A DNA stretch of 22,568 nt, taken from positions 1-22,568 of the forward strand of contig RFJD01000136.1 of NCBI GenBank assembly GCA_003695015.1, in the 5' to 3' direction. The stretch is from Verrucomicrobiota bacterium. GTDB lineage: Bacteria > Verrucomicrobiota > Verrucomicrobiia > Limisphaerales > J093. Positions 1-8,953 of this stretch are shown here, piece after piece. The notes under the pieces were generated by a model. The model was not told the origin of the DNA. It ran no database searches and saw only the letters and a program-made list of their open reading frames with translations. Within the stretch, counting starts at the first letter, position 1. Each line of letters opens with the position of its first letter. Both the position numbers and the translations under genes were made by a program.

Positions 1-2290
1 CGGCCCGGCCCGCACGCGACAGCACATCCAGCATGAACTTCGTCCCGAAAATGCCGGTGGACAGATGCCCCTCGCGCGGCCCGCGGATGTCATGGACCAA
101 CACCTCGAGCGCGGCCGCCCGCCGCTCCGGCGGCAACAGGTCCAGATACAAGGCAAAGGACTGGCTGGCCTGTGTGCCCGGGCCCACCCGGCCCGTGGCG
201 GGGTCCAGGAACTTGTCGAGGTACGTTTCCCGGATGGCTTCAGCCAGTTGCCGGTAACGGGCGGCTTCGTCGCGCCGGCCCAGAATTGCCGCCAGCTCAC
301 CAACCCACCGCGCGCTGGCCGCATACAGAGGCGTGACCAACAACGGCGCCCGGGTCGGCGTGAGGCTTTCGTGATCGCTCAGGCCCTTGGTGACGATCCG
401 CTCCGGGTATTGTTCGGCAACCCGATCCAGCCAGCGCCGGGCGGCGGCATATTGTTCCTCGATCAACGCGCGCTCGCCATAGTACTGGTAAAGCTGGCGC
501 AGCAACAGCGGATGCACCATGGCCCACGCCACACCGCAGTATTGGATGCCCACAAACGGCGCGGTGTCGGTGAACAACCCGTCCGGCAGCGCGCTGTCCC
601 GCCAATCGCGCACCGCCTTGGTATAAAATGCGGCCATGTCGTAGTTCATCATCAACGCCTCGCTCGTGGCCGCGATGTCGCCGCCGTAGCCAAAACGCTC
701 GCGATGCGGACAGTCCGACTGCACGCTGAACAGGTTGCTCAGGAAGGTCCAATCGCACATTTCCTGAATGCGATTGAACTGCTCGTTGGAACAGGCAAAC
801 TCGCCGACCCGCGCGACATCGGCGTTGAGCCGCAGACCCGTGAGCGTTTCCGGCGTCGGCCGGCAAGGCAGTCCGGTGATCTCGACATACCGGAAACCGT
901 GAAAGGTGAACCGCGGCGTGTAGTGCTCGATGCCGGCGCCTTTGGCGATGTAAGTATCGCTTTGCCATGCGATCGGCGGCGCGCCCGGACCGCCCACGCT
1001 TTCCATGCGGCCGTCCCTGGTCTTGCGCCGGCCTTTGATCTGGCCCGCCACGCTGGTCATCGGGTTGAGTGTGCCGTCCTCATATAACAGTTCGCCGTAC
1101 CGGAGTCTCACTTTCGTGCCGGCCGGAGCCTGGCATTTCAACGTCACCCAGCCGGCGAAGTTCCGGCCGAAGTCCACGATGTACACGCCCGGTTGGGGCT
1201 CGGTGATGGCGACCGGCTTCAGCGTTTTGGTGATGCGAATGGGCGGTTGCGCCTGCGCCTGCAAACGGCCGGCCGGGCCCGGGACACGCACGGCCCGCGC
1301 CCATCGGGTGGCGTCGAATCCCGGTTGGTCCCAGCCGGGCAGTTCGCGACGCGCGTCGTAGATCTCGCCCAGGTAGATGTTGTTGAAGCGAACCGGGCCG
1401 GGCGCCGTTTGCCACGAGGTGTCGCTGACGACATGGGTTTGCGTGCCGTCGGCGAAGGTCACCTCCAATCGCGCCAAAAAGCACGGCTCCCCCACCGGCA
1501 TGTGTTCGCGCAGGTTCAGGCGGCCCCACATCCGCAGCGGGAGCGGATTGTACCAGCCGTTGCCCAGCCTCACTCCGAGGCAGTTGGCGCCTTTCCGAAG
1601 CTCGCGGGTCACGTCGTAAACACTGTAAAGCACGCGGGCCGAATAGCGCGTCCAGCCCGGATCGAGTTGGCGGTCGCCCACACGCTGTCCGTTCAGGCGC
1701 GCCTCGTAGTAACCCAGGCCGGTGATGTAGAGCCTGGCCCGCACAACCCGCCGGGGCAGGGTGAACTCCTTGCGGAACAGCGGCGCAGGCCGTTCGCGGT
1801 AGAATTCTTCGTCACGTTGCGGGGTTTCGCTGCCCGAACCGATCCACTCGGCCTGCCAATCCCCGGGCGAAAGCAATCCCATCTCCCACCAAGCCGGTTT
1901 GCTCCAAGGCGAAGGTTCCCCATCCCGACCCCAGACGCGCACCTTCCAGTAAACCCGTTGACCGGAGCGGAGCGGCTTGCCGGCGTAGGCGACCTGGAGG
2001 GATTGCCGGCTGGCGACCCGGCCGCTGTCCCAGAGATCGGCCTTCCCGGGAGACAATCGCTCCGGCGAACTGGCCGCGAGGATGCGGTAGGCCGTTTGCT
2101 CTTCGCCGCGGACGTCGGAATGCAGGATCCAGCTCAGGCGGGGACGCGTCGCGTCGATGCCCAACGGATCGGTGCGGTGCTCACAACGCAGCCCGTCCAC
2201 GGTGACCGAGCCCAGGACCGGCGCGGCGAACCCTGCCACCAGCCAGGCAACCTTTGGCCAGCGGGAGAGGAGGCGGTGAAAGCGTTTCAT
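1..2290 (-). CDS. Alpha-L-rhamnosidase, glycoside hydrolase family 78 (3' end beyond window)
   Basis: This predicted exported enzyme would remove terminal alpha-L-rhamnose from polysaccharides or glycosides by inverting hydrolysis, as GH78 enzymes do. About 763 residues are visible from an ATG at 2290; the frame is still open at the window edge. A signal peptide covers about residues 1-28 (MKRFHRLLSRWPKVAW, then a hydrophobic stretch). A fibronectin-like N-terminal domain (about 28-140, ending YWKVRVWGRDG) is followed by the rhamnosidase N-terminal beta-sandwich with LYITGLGYYEARLNG and GNGWY. A further beta domain (about 355-490) contains VDFGRNFAGWV. The catalytic (alpha/alpha)6 barrel starts near 495. 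Its hallmark DCPHRERFGYGGD is at residues 526-538, a one-residue-shorter form of the common DCPQRDERLGWTGD and also known in the family. AGGAG directly abuts the ATG, too close for a normal ribosome site, so the start is not certain. It diverges from the sulfatase gene, suggesting one glycan-degrading unit. Confidence 0.93.
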   Translation of the reverse strand, partial: MKRFHRLLSRWPKVAWLVAGFAAPVLGSVTVDGLRCEHRTDPLGIDATRPRLSWILHSDVRGEEQTAYRILAASSPERLSPGKADLWDSGRVASRQSLQVAYAGKPLRSGQRVYWKVRVWGRDGEPSPWSKPAWWEMGLLSPGDWQAEWIGSGSETPQRDEEFYRERPAPLFRKEFTLPRRVVRARLYITGLGYYEARLNGQRVGDRQLDPGWTRYSARVLYSVYDVTRELRKGANCLGVRLGNGWYNPLPLRMWGRLNLREHMPVGEPCFLARLEVTFADGTQTHVVSDTSWQTAPGPVRFNNIYLGEIYDARRELPGWDQPGFDATRWARAVRVPGPAGRLQAQAQPPIRITKTLKPVAITEPQPGVYIVDFGRNFAGWVTLKCQAPAGTKVRLRYGELLYEDGTLNPMTSVAGQIKGRRKTRDGRMESVGGPGAPPIAWQSDTYIAKGAGIEHYTPRFTFHGFRYVEITGLPCRPTPETLTGLRLNADVARVGEFACSNEQFNRIQEMCDWTFLSNLFSVQSDCPHRERFGYGGDIAATSEALMMNYDMAAFYTKAVRDWRDSALPDGLFTDTAPFVGIQYCGVAWAMVHPLLLRQLYQYYGERALIEEQYAAARRWLDRVAEQYPERIVTKGLSDHESLTPTRAPLLVTPLYAASARWVGELAAILGRRDEAARYRQLAEAIRETYLDKFLDPATGRVGPGTQASQSFALYLDLLPPERRAAALEVLVHDIRGPREGHLSTGIFGTKFMLDVLSRAGRA

Positions 2291-2442
2291 CTCCTGCAGC
2301 CTGCCGGAACGGGAAAGTCTCCTCAAGGCGGGAAATGGCAATCACCCGCCCGAGCGGTGCCCCCCACCGCGGTCCGAAACCGGGAGTCCGCAAGGCCCGA
2401 AATCGTTTGCGCCACCGCCCGCGGCGGCGACAGGCTTGGCCC
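2291..2442. promoter_or_regulatory. Divergent intergenic region, rhamnosidase/sulfatase
   Basis: These 152 bases separate two divergently transcribed glycan-degradation genes and must hold at least one promoter. I see no convincing -35/-10 pair or operator palindrome. A GAGGAG-like stretch lies on the minus strand about 30 bases before the rhamnosidase ATG. Joint control of both genes is inferred from orientation only. Confidence 0.3.
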
Positions 2443-4290
2443 ATGCATGGCCGACTGATGGCGTTTGCGCTTGGCGCCGGGTTGCTGGCCGGGCTCTCAC
2501 CGGCCCGGGCCCAAACCACGGACAAGATGAACGTGGTTTTCATCCTGGCGGACGACCTGGGCTGGAGCGACACCACGCTGTTCGGCACGACGCGGTTTTA
2601 CGAAACCCCGAACATCGCCCGGCTGGCCCGGCGGGGCATGCTGTTTCGTCGTGCCTACGCCGCCAATCCGCTTTGCTCCCCCACCCGCGCCAGCATTCTG
2701 ACGGGGCTGGATCCGGCGCGGCTGGGATTCACCACCCCCGGCGGTCATCTGCCGGAGGAGCGCCTCGAGGCGGCGCTGGTGGCCCGGGCGGATGCCTCCC
2801 GCAAGGCGCTCACGCCCCGCAGCGTCACGCGGCTTTCCACCAACCTCGTCACGCTCGCCGAGGTGCTCCGCCAAGCCGGTTACGTCACGGGCCACTTCGG
2901 CAAATGGCATCTGGGACCGGAGCCCTACAGCCCGTTGCAACACGGGTTCGACGTGGACGTGCCGCATTGGTGGGGACCGGGACCGGCCGGTTCCTACGTG
3001 GCCCCCTGGAAGTTCCCGGCGAAACTGCACTTCACCGGCCAACCGGGCGAACACCTCGAGGATCGCATGGCGGAGGAAGCCATCCGTTTTCTCCGGCGCC
3101 ACCGGGACCGCCCCTTTTTCCTGAACTACTGGGCCTTCAGCGTCCATGCGCCTTTCGACGCCAAGCCGTCATTGATCGAGCATTACCGCGCCAAGGCGGA
3201 CCCGGCGGATGAACAGCGCTGCCCGGTCTATGGCGCGATGGTCCACAGCCTCGATGAAGCGGTCGGACGGCTGCTCGACACCCTGGACGAGCTGGACCTG
3301 AGCCGGCGGACCATCGTGGTCTTTTTCTCCGACAACGGCGGCAACACCTACGACCGGATCGACGGCCTGCCGCCCACCAGCAACCGCCCCTTGCGCGGCG
3401 GCAAGGCCACCCTCTATGAAGGCGGCACCCGCGTGCCCTGCGCCGTGGTCTGGCCCGGCCGCATCCGCCCGGGCAGCGTCACCGACGCCCCGCTGTCGAG
3501 CGTGGATTTCTTCCCCACCCTGCTGGACATGCTTGGGCTGCCGGCCCCGGCCGGAGTGGCCTTCGACGGTGTGAGCCAAACGCCCGCGCTGCTCGGCCGG
3601 GGAACACCGCGGGACACGGTCTTCAGCTTTTTCCCGCACTACACCCCCGCCACCGGCAACCGGCCCGGCGTGTGGGTGATCCGGGATGACTGGAAACTCA
3701 TCCGCTTCTTCTGCGACGGCCCGCACCAGGAAGACCGGTTCGAACTCTACCACCTGAGCGAGGACATCGGCGAAACCCGCAACCTCGCCGCGGAAGAACC
3801 GGAACGCGTTCGCTCCCTGAACCGGTTGATCGACGATTATCTCAGGCGGACCGGCGCGCTGATTCCCCGGCCGAATCCGGCCTACAACCCGTCCCTCGCC
3901 GACTGGTCCACCAGCAAGGACACCGAACTGCACCGGAACCGCGACTCATTGCGCATCCGCTCGACCGGCCGGGACCCCTGGCTGGCCACGGACCTGAAAC
4001 CGCCGGTCCAAGGCCCGTTCGAGGTCGAGCTGCGCCTTCGCTCGACCGCCCGCGGCGCGGGCCAATGCTTCTGGAGCGAGAACGGCAGGCCCTTCTCGCG
4101 GCAGTTCAGCGTGACCTTCGAACCCCGCCACGACGGGCAATGGCACGACTACCGGATCACCCTGCCCGCGGGCCGCGCCACCCGGCTGCGCCTGGATCCG
4201 GCCACGGCGCCCGGCGAGATCCACCTCCAGCAACTGCTTCTCCGCGACGCGAAGGGGAAGGTGCTCCGGGAATGGAACTTCACCAAATGA
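2443..4290 (+). CDS. Exported sulfatase, formylglycine (Cys) type
   Basis: This is a predicted arylsulfatase-family enzyme of about 615 residues that would hydrolyse sulfate esters, probably on a glycan. The chosen ATG at 2443 gives a signal peptide (MHGRLMAFALGAGLLAGLSPARA). The frame is open further upstream, but that would overlap the rhamnosidase start and read as Arg-rich non-secretory sequence; a second ATG at 2458 is also possible. Metal-binding Asp residues sit in ADDLGW (37-38). The signature CSPTRASILTG has its Cys at 78, the residue converted to formylglycine in active sulfatases. GKWH (Lys154, His156) and FSDNGG (Asp297, Asn298) complete the active site. RPLRGGKATLYEGGTRVP is typical of the family. 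After the usual C-terminal subdomain, an extra segment of about 85-100 residues looks like a beta-rich accessory domain. No sulfatase-maturing enzyme is in the window. Substrate cannot be read from the sequence. Confidence 0.95.
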   Translation: MHGRLMAFALGAGLLAGLSPARAQTTDKMNVVFILADDLGWSDTTLFGTTRFYETPNIARLARRGMLFRRAYAANPLCSPTRASILTGLDPARLGFTTPGGHLPEERLEAALVARADASRKALTPRSVTRLSTNLVTLAEVLRQAGYVTGHFGKWHLGPEPYSPLQHGFDVDVPHWWGPGPAGSYVAPWKFPAKLHFTGQPGEHLEDRMAEEAIRFLRRHRDRPFFLNYWAFSVHAPFDAKPSLIEHYRAKADPADEQRCPVYGAMVHSLDEAVGRLLDTLDELDLSRRTIVVFFSDNGGNTYDRIDGLPPTSNRPLRGGKATLYEGGTRVPCAVVWPGRIRPGSVTDAPLSSVDFFPTLLDMLGLPAPAGVAFDGVSQTPALLGRGTPRDTVFSFFPHYTPATGNRPGVWVIRDDWKLIRFFCDGPHQEDRFELYHLSEDIGETRNLAAEEPERVRSLNRLIDDYLRRTGALIPRPNPAYNPSLADWSTSKDTELHRNRDSLRIRSTGRDPWLATDLKPPVQGPFEVELRLRSTARGAGQCFWSENGRPFSRQFSVTFEPRHDGQWHDYRITLPAGRATRLRLDPATAPGEIHLQQLLLRDAKGKVLREWNFTK

Positions 4291-4504
4291 ACCGCGGCTG
4301 ACCCCGGCCAGAAGGACGGTCCCTGCCGGGGGCTGGTCCCCATTTCACCGGCGCCGTCGGCTTGGGCGGTTCGCCGGCGGCCGCGCGGAAACGGCCTCGT
4401 TCTCCGCCAAGGCCAAAAACCGCTCGCCCGCAGAGGCGGTTCCCGGCAAAACAGAGGGGCGGTCGCCCCCGGGGCGACCCCGAGGCAACGAGAGAGCATC
4501 GCCC
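4291..4504. other. Intergenic region upstream of proS
   Basis: These 214 bases lie between the sulfatase and proS. They hold a strong inverted repeat at 4461-4479 and a weaker one with six-base arms (AACCGC/GCGGTT, about 4418-4441). No clear promoter, T-box element or U-tract terminator is visible. Confidence 0.35.
4461..4479. repeat. Inverted repeat before proS
   Basis: Nine-base arms GGTCGCCCC and GGGGCGACC are separated by a single C, ending 25 bases before the proS start. As RNA it would form a very stable GC hairpin with the innermost pairs opened into a loop. It may be a leader structure, a protein-binding palindrome, or the end of the sulfatase transcript. No T-tract follows on either strand, so a standard intrinsic terminator is unlikely. 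Confidence 0.45.
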
Positions 4505-6226
4505 ATGAGACAATCCAGACATGTCGGTCGCACCCTGCGCGAGACGCCCAAGGACGCGCAAACCGCCGCCCACGCCCTGATGTTGCGGGCCGGGTTCATC
4601 CAGCAGGTCTCCGCCGGGGTGTACAACTACCTGCCGCTGCTGTACCGCACCTTGACCAAGATCTCCCAGATCGTGCGCGAGGAGATGGAACGGGCCGGGG
4701 CGGAGGAACTGCTGATGCCCGCACTCCAGCCGCGCGAGTTGTGGGAAGAGTCGGGACGGTGGAAGCGCTACACCGCCGTGGACGGCATCATGTTCGCCTT
4801 CAAGGACCGCCGCGGGAGCACCGTCTGTCTCGGTCCCACCCACGAGGAGGTGGTCACCGACATCCTCCGGAAGGAGATCAGCTCCTACAAGGACCTGCCG
4901 AAGTGCGTCTTCCAGATTCAGACCAAGTTTCGCGACGAAATCCGGCCCCGGTTCGGCCTGATCCGCGCCCGCGAGTTCATCATGAAGGACGCCTACAGCT
5001 TCGACGCCGACGAGGCCGGCTTGGAGCAATCCTACGAGGCGATGCGGCAGGCGTATCACCGTGTCTGCCAGCGGATCGGGTTCCGGTACCGGGAAGTCGA
5101 GGCCGACCCGGGCGCCATTGGCGGCAGCGGCAGCAGCGAGTTCATGGTCCTGGCCGACACCGGCGAGGAGACGATCCTGTTCTGCGACCGGTGCCAGTAC
5201 GCAGCCAACCAGGAAAAGGCCGAGTCGCGCCTGCAGGAGTATCCGCAGGATCCGGAGCCCCTCCCGATGGAGGAGGTGTACGGCAAGGGGCTCATCGGCG
5301 TCGAGCCGTTGGCCGAGTTCCTCAAGATCCCCGTCTGGAAGACCACCAAGACACTCATCTACCAGGCGGACGACCGCTTCGTCGCGGTCATGGTCCGGGG
5401 GGATTGCGACGTCAACGAGATCAAGGTGGCCAATTACCTCGGCTGCCAGTCGCTGAAACTGGCCACCCCCGAGCAGATCAAGGAACTGACGGGGGCGGAG
5501 GTCGGTTACGCCGGTCCCATCGGCCTGCCCGCCGAGGTCCGGATCATCGCCGACCACTACGTGAACAACCGGGTGAACTTCGAGTGCGGCGCCAACAAGA
5601 CCGATCATCACAACATCAACGTGAACTTCGGCCGCGACCTGCCCCTGCCGGAGTTCGGCGATTTCAAGATCGCCCGGGCCGGCCACGGCTGCCCGCGTTG
5701 CGACGGCGTGTTGCAGGAGACCCGCGGCATCGAGATCGGCCACATCTTCAAGCTCGGCACCAAGTACTCCGAGGCCATGGAGTGCGTGTATCTGGACGCC
5801 CAAGGCCAACGGCGACCGGTCGTCATGGGCTGCTACGGCATCGGCATCACCCGCATCGCCGCGGCTTGGATCGAGCAACACCACGATGACAAGGGGATCA
5901 TCTGGGGGCCGGCCATTGCGCCCTACCACGTGCATCTGACGCCGTTGAACCTCGAGGACGACCAGGTCCGCCAACGCGCCGAGGAAGTGTACCAGCGGCT
6001 GCAGGACGAGGGCATCGAGGTGCTCTACGACGACCGCCCCCTGCGCGCCGGCGAGAAATTCAGCGACGCCGACCTGATCGGCCTGCCCATCCGGCTGACC
6101 CTCAGCAAGCGCACCGTGGCGGCGGGCCAGATCGAGTTCAAGGAACGCACCCAGCCCAAGCCGGATCTGCTGGATCTGGACACGGCCATCGCCCGGATCA
6201 AGGAGATCTGCGGCCTGAAGGGCTGA
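4505..6226 (+). CDS. proS: Prolyl-tRNA synthetase (bacterial type with editing insertion)
   Basis: This cytoplasmic enzyme charges tRNA(Pro) with proline using ATP. At 573 residues it closely matches the E. coli-type bacterial ProRS (about 570). Class II motif 1 lies near GAEELLMPALQP (65-76). The GPTHEE segment (110-115) and motif 2 region (QIQTKFRDEIRPRFGLIRAREF, about 137-158) follow. The YbaK-like editing insertion, which removes mischarged alanine, runs from about 225 to 400 and includes CDRCQYAANQEKAE, WKTTKTLIY and MVRGDCDVNEIK. Motif 3 is GCYGIGITRI, just before AAAWIEQHHDDKGIIWG. The last 110 or so residues are the anticodon-binding domain, with YDDRPLRAGEKFSDADLIGLP. The ATG start matches the family N-terminus and no strong ribosome site precedes it. 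A small membrane-protein gene follows after 41 bases and may be co-transcribed. Confidence 0.98.
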   Translation: MRQSRHVGRTLRETPKDAQTAAHALMLRAGFIQQVSAGVYNYLPLLYRTLTKISQIVREEMERAGAEELLMPALQPRELWEESGRWKRYTAVDGIMFAFKDRRGSTVCLGPTHEEVVTDILRKEISSYKDLPKCVFQIQTKFRDEIRPRFGLIRAREFIMKDAYSFDADEAGLEQSYEAMRQAYHRVCQRIGFRYREVEADPGAIGGSGSSEFMVLADTGEETILFCDRCQYAANQEKAESRLQEYPQDPEPLPMEEVYGKGLIGVEPLAEFLKIPVWKTTKTLIYQADDRFVAVMVRGDCDVNEIKVANYLGCQSLKLATPEQIKELTGAEVGYAGPIGLPAEVRIIADHYVNNRVNFECGANKTDHHNINVNFGRDLPLPEFGDFKIARAGHGCPRCDGVLQETRGIEIGHIFKLGTKYSEAMECVYLDAQGQRRPVVMGCYGIGITRIAAAWIEQHHDDKGIIWGPAIAPYHVHLTPLNLEDDQVRQRAEEVYQRLQDEGIEVLYDDRPLRAGEKFSDADLIGLPIRLTLSKRTVAAGQIEFKERTQPKPDLLDLDTAIARIKEICGLKG

Positions 6227-6267
6227 GCACCGCCGCGTTCCGCCGCCAGGTTCCCGGCTCCCGGCCC

Positions 6268-6618
6268 ATGCGTCCACTCCGCCTATTCTGGCCGGCCATG
6301 CTGGGCGCGGCTCTTCTGGGCGGACTGGCATGGTGCGCCGGTTGGCCTTGGTTGCCGGCGTGGATCGGGTCGCTTTCGCTCACCACCCTCGCGGCCTTCG
6401 GAATCGACAAGCGGCAGGCCCGTCGCGCCGGCCGCCGGCGCGTCCCGGAGAAGGAACTGCTGCTCCTGGCCTTGCTGGGCGGCTCGCCGGGCGCTTTCGC
6501 CGCCATGAGCCTGTTCCGCCACAAGAGCATCAAGCGCTCCTTCCGTCGCTGGATGGCCGCCGTGGCCCTGGCCCAATTGCTGGGATTGGCCCTTTGGCTG
6601 GCCCGGGATCGGCTCTGA
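6268..6618 (+). CDS. DUF1294 family small membrane protein
   Basis: This is a 116-residue integral membrane protein of the DUF1294 family, whose function is unknown. The family core is clear: FGIDKRQARR followed by RRVPEKELLLLALLGGSPGAFAAMSLFRHKSIKRSF, here at about residues 45-92. Hydrophobic segments lie at about 5-27, 31-46, 63-83 and 94-112, with a strongly basic loop (KRQARRAGRRR) between them. The length is normal for members lacking an N-terminal cold-shock domain. The ATG at 6268 is used; a second ATG at 6298 would remove most of the first membrane segment. It lies 41 bases after proS in the same direction, so co-transcription is plausible, but nothing suggests a functional link. Confidence 0.88.
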   Translation: MRPLRLFWPAMLGAALLGGLAWCAGWPWLPAWIGSLSLTTLAAFGIDKRQARRAGRRRVPEKELLLLALLGGSPGAFAAMSLFRHKSIKRSFRRWMAAVALAQLLGLALWLARDRL

Positions 6619-6714
6619 CCCGGCGACGGCGTGTCGTTCCCGACCTTCCGCCCGCCGAGCCACGGCCGGCCTCGGGATTGATTCCACCCCGGGGCCGGGC
6701 TATGAACGGTCCCC

Positions 6715-8916
6715 GTGAAAACCACCATTCGATCCGGGCGTTGCCGGCGGTTGGCCCTTGTGTGGCCGGTGTGCGTGTTGTGGGCTGCCATGGGCGGGCG
6801 GGCGGTCGCCGTGGAGTTGTCCCCCATCCCGGCGCCGGCTTCGGACCGTGCCCTCGCATGGATCCGTTTCTCCGACGGCCCGGAAAGCTATGCCGGCCGG
6901 CCCTACGAATGGCTCGGGCGCGGGCCGCTGAAGGTGCGCTTCGAGACGCCCGCCCAGGCGGCAACGGCCCTCGAACTGTTCTGGGGCGCGAAGAACGACC
7001 TTCGCCACGCACGGCTCGCCATCAACGGTCACACGCGGGAAATCGCGGCCGGCGGTTATGACGGCTTCCGCTGGATCCGCGTGCCGTTGCCGGCGGGGCT
7101 GCGCGGCGATCGCCTCGAACTGACGCTCACGGCCAGCGAAGGCAAGGCCGCCTTCCTGGCCGAAATGCGCGTCATAGCCGCAGCCGCCACCGGCTCGGCC
7201 CCGGAAACGGGCGCGCCGGTTCACCGGGCCGAGGTCCTCGTCCGCCCAACCCGCCCCGCCGGCCGAACGCCCGGCCCCATGGCGGAAGCCTTCCCGGACA
7301 TGCGGCCCGTGTGGGACGCGCCGCCGCCGGCGCCGGCGGGAGGCAGGTTGCCCGCCGGGCTGGAAGCGGTTTTCCAACAAGCCGAAACCAACGCCCGACT
7401 CGCCGCCGAGGCGCTCTATCGGTGCCGCCGTTACGTGGACGGCTGGCTGGCCCACGCCGATCCCCGCACCGGGCTGATCCCCCGCAATCTCACCCGGGAC
7501 CGCGACCTCTGGAACGGCCGGGACGCAGGCGCCGACAACTACCCCTTCATGGTCCTGACCTGCGCCCTGACCGACCGCGAGCTGTTCGCAGGCCGGATGC
7601 TGGCCATGCTCCGGACCGAGGAACGCCTGACCCGGCGGCTCGACCGGTTGGGCGACCACTATTCCTTCAGCCGCCAAGGCTTCGTCCATCCGGAGATCGA
7701 TCTGGACCGGCTCGTGTTCGACAACGCCGAGTACGTGAAGGACGGTCTGATTCCCCTGACCGAATGGCTGGGACCGAGCCCGTGGTCGAAGCGGATGATC
7801 GGCCTCGTCGAAGACATCTGGAAACACGCCGCCATCGAGACGCCTTTCGGGCCGATCCCCACGCTGAACTTCGAGGTCAACGGCGACCTCATGCAGGCGG
7901 GCGCGCGGTTGTTCTGGTTCACCGGCCGTCGCGAGTTCCTCGATCAGGCGATGCGCCTGGCCGATTTCTATCTGCTGGGCGACCAACATCCCACCCGCCA
8001 CCGGGAACGGCTCAGTCTCATCGACCACGGCTGCGAGGTCATCAACGGCCTGAGCGAGGTTTACCTGGCCGCCGGTCGGGTGGCGCCGGAGAAACGCGAC
8101 GCCTGGCGCGAGCCGCTCCACGCCATCTACCGCGAGATCCTCCGGCTCGGCCGCGATGAATGGGGCATGTTGCACGGCTGGATCGAGCCGCGGTCAGGAC
8201 GGGTCGGCGGCCGGATCAGCGACACGTGGGGCTACGTGTACGACGGCTTCTACACGGTGTACCTGGTGGACGGCACGCCGGAGTACCGGGAGGCCGTGCG
8301 GCACGTCCTGGCCAACTTGAAGGACCACTACAGTGGGTTCCGCTGGCAGGGTGGCAGCGCCGACGGTTACGCCGACTCGATCGAGGGCGCGCTCAACCTC
8401 CTCCAACGCGAACCGATCCCGTCCGCCGCGGCTTGGATCGACGCCGAGATCCGCACCATGTGGCGGATCCAGAAACCCGACGGCGTCATCGAAGGCTGGC
8501 ACGGCGACGGCAATTTCGCCCGCACCTCGTTGATGTACGCCTTGTGGAAAACCGCCGGGGTGTGGATCGAGCCGTGGCGGCCGGACGTGCGCTTCGGCGC
8601 GGCCGTGGCGGCGGACGGCACGTTGTGCCTGAGTCTCTGGGCGGACCAGCCGTGGCGGGGACGCGTCCATTTCGACCGTCCCCGGCATCGGGATTACCTG
8701 CACCTGCCGGTGGACTACCCCCGGATCAACCAGTTCCCGGAATGGTTCACCGTCGAAGCGGCGCGGCGTTATCGGCTCGAGCCGTCCGGCACCACGGCGG
8801 AACCGGCGGCCGGCCGGGAGGTCGCCGGCCGGGCTTTGCATGACGGCATCGAGATCGACCTCCCGGCCCGAACCCTGCAGCGTTGGCGGCTGCGACCCGC
8901 GGCCGCCGGAGGCTGA
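6715..8916 (+). CDS. Large exported protein with predicted alpha/alpha-barrel domain, possible glycoside hydrolase or lyase
   Basis: I cannot assign this 733-residue protein to a named family. A GTG at 6715 gives a basic, hydrophobic signal peptide (residues 1-32, ending GRAVA before VEL). Residues about 35-160 look like an all-beta carbohydrate-binding-like sandwich (LAINGHTREI, FRWIRVPLPAG). A Pro/Ala-rich linker follows to about 205. Residues about 211-620 are helical and aromatic-rich, with repeated blocks such as DNYPFMVLTCAL, NFEVNGDLMQAGARLFWFTG, SDTWGYVYDGFYTVY and GWHGDGNFARTSLMYALWKTAG. That pattern resembles the (alpha/alpha)6 toroid of many glycosidases and polysaccharide lyases. 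A C-terminal beta domain (about 620-733) closes the protein. Acidic and aromatic residues are plentiful, but I cannot name catalytic ones. It lies 96 bases after the DUF1294 gene and converges with the alpha/beta hydrolase gene. A periplasmic or surface role on glycans is inferred. Confidence 0.8.
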   Translation: MKTTIRSGRCRRLALVWPVCVLWAAMGGRAVAVELSPIPAPASDRALAWIRFSDGPESYAGRPYEWLGRGPLKVRFETPAQAATALELFWGAKNDLRHARLAINGHTREIAAGGYDGFRWIRVPLPAGLRGDRLELTLTASEGKAAFLAEMRVIAAAATGSAPETGAPVHRAEVLVRPTRPAGRTPGPMAEAFPDMRPVWDAPPPAPAGGRLPAGLEAVFQQAETNARLAAEALYRCRRYVDGWLAHADPRTGLIPRNLTRDRDLWNGRDAGADNYPFMVLTCALTDRELFAGRMLAMLRTEERLTRRLDRLGDHYSFSRQGFVHPEIDLDRLVFDNAEYVKDGLIPLTEWLGPSPWSKRMIGLVEDIWKHAAIETPFGPIPTLNFEVNGDLMQAGARLFWFTGRREFLDQAMRLADFYLLGDQHPTRHRERLSLIDHGCEVINGLSEVYLAAGRVAPEKRDAWREPLHAIYREILRLGRDEWGMLHGWIEPRSGRVGGRISDTWGYVYDGFYTVYLVDGTPEYREAVRHVLANLKDHYSGFRWQGGSADGYADSIEGALNLLQREPIPSAAAWIDAEIRTMWRIQKPDGVIEGWHGDGNFARTSLMYALWKTAGVWIEPWRPDVRFGAAVAADGTLCLSLWADQPWRGRVHFDRPRHRDYLHLPVDYPRINQFPEWFTVEAARRYRLEPSGTTAEPAAGREVAGRALHDGIEIDLPARTLQRWRLRPAAAGG

Positions 8917-8953
8917 GGGCCCGCCCCAACGCCGGGCGCCCGCAGCCGCCGGT

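Noticed and set aside
2254..2442. Upstream extension of the sulfatase frame
   Set aside because: It would add 63 Arg/Pro/Ser-rich residues ahead of a good signal peptide and overlap the divergent rhamnosidase start.
4280..6331. A 683-codon open frame on the minus strand covering all of proS
   Set aside because: proS on the opposite strand is certain. The antisense frame is open because GC-rich third codon positions remove stop codons, and its Val/Asp/Leu/Gly-rich translation has no recognisable domain.
4505..8916. A functional unit made of proS, the DUF1294 gene and the large exported protein
   Set aside because: They share direction, but the gap before the last gene is 96 bases and no functional link is evident; housekeeping neighbours are the simpler reading.
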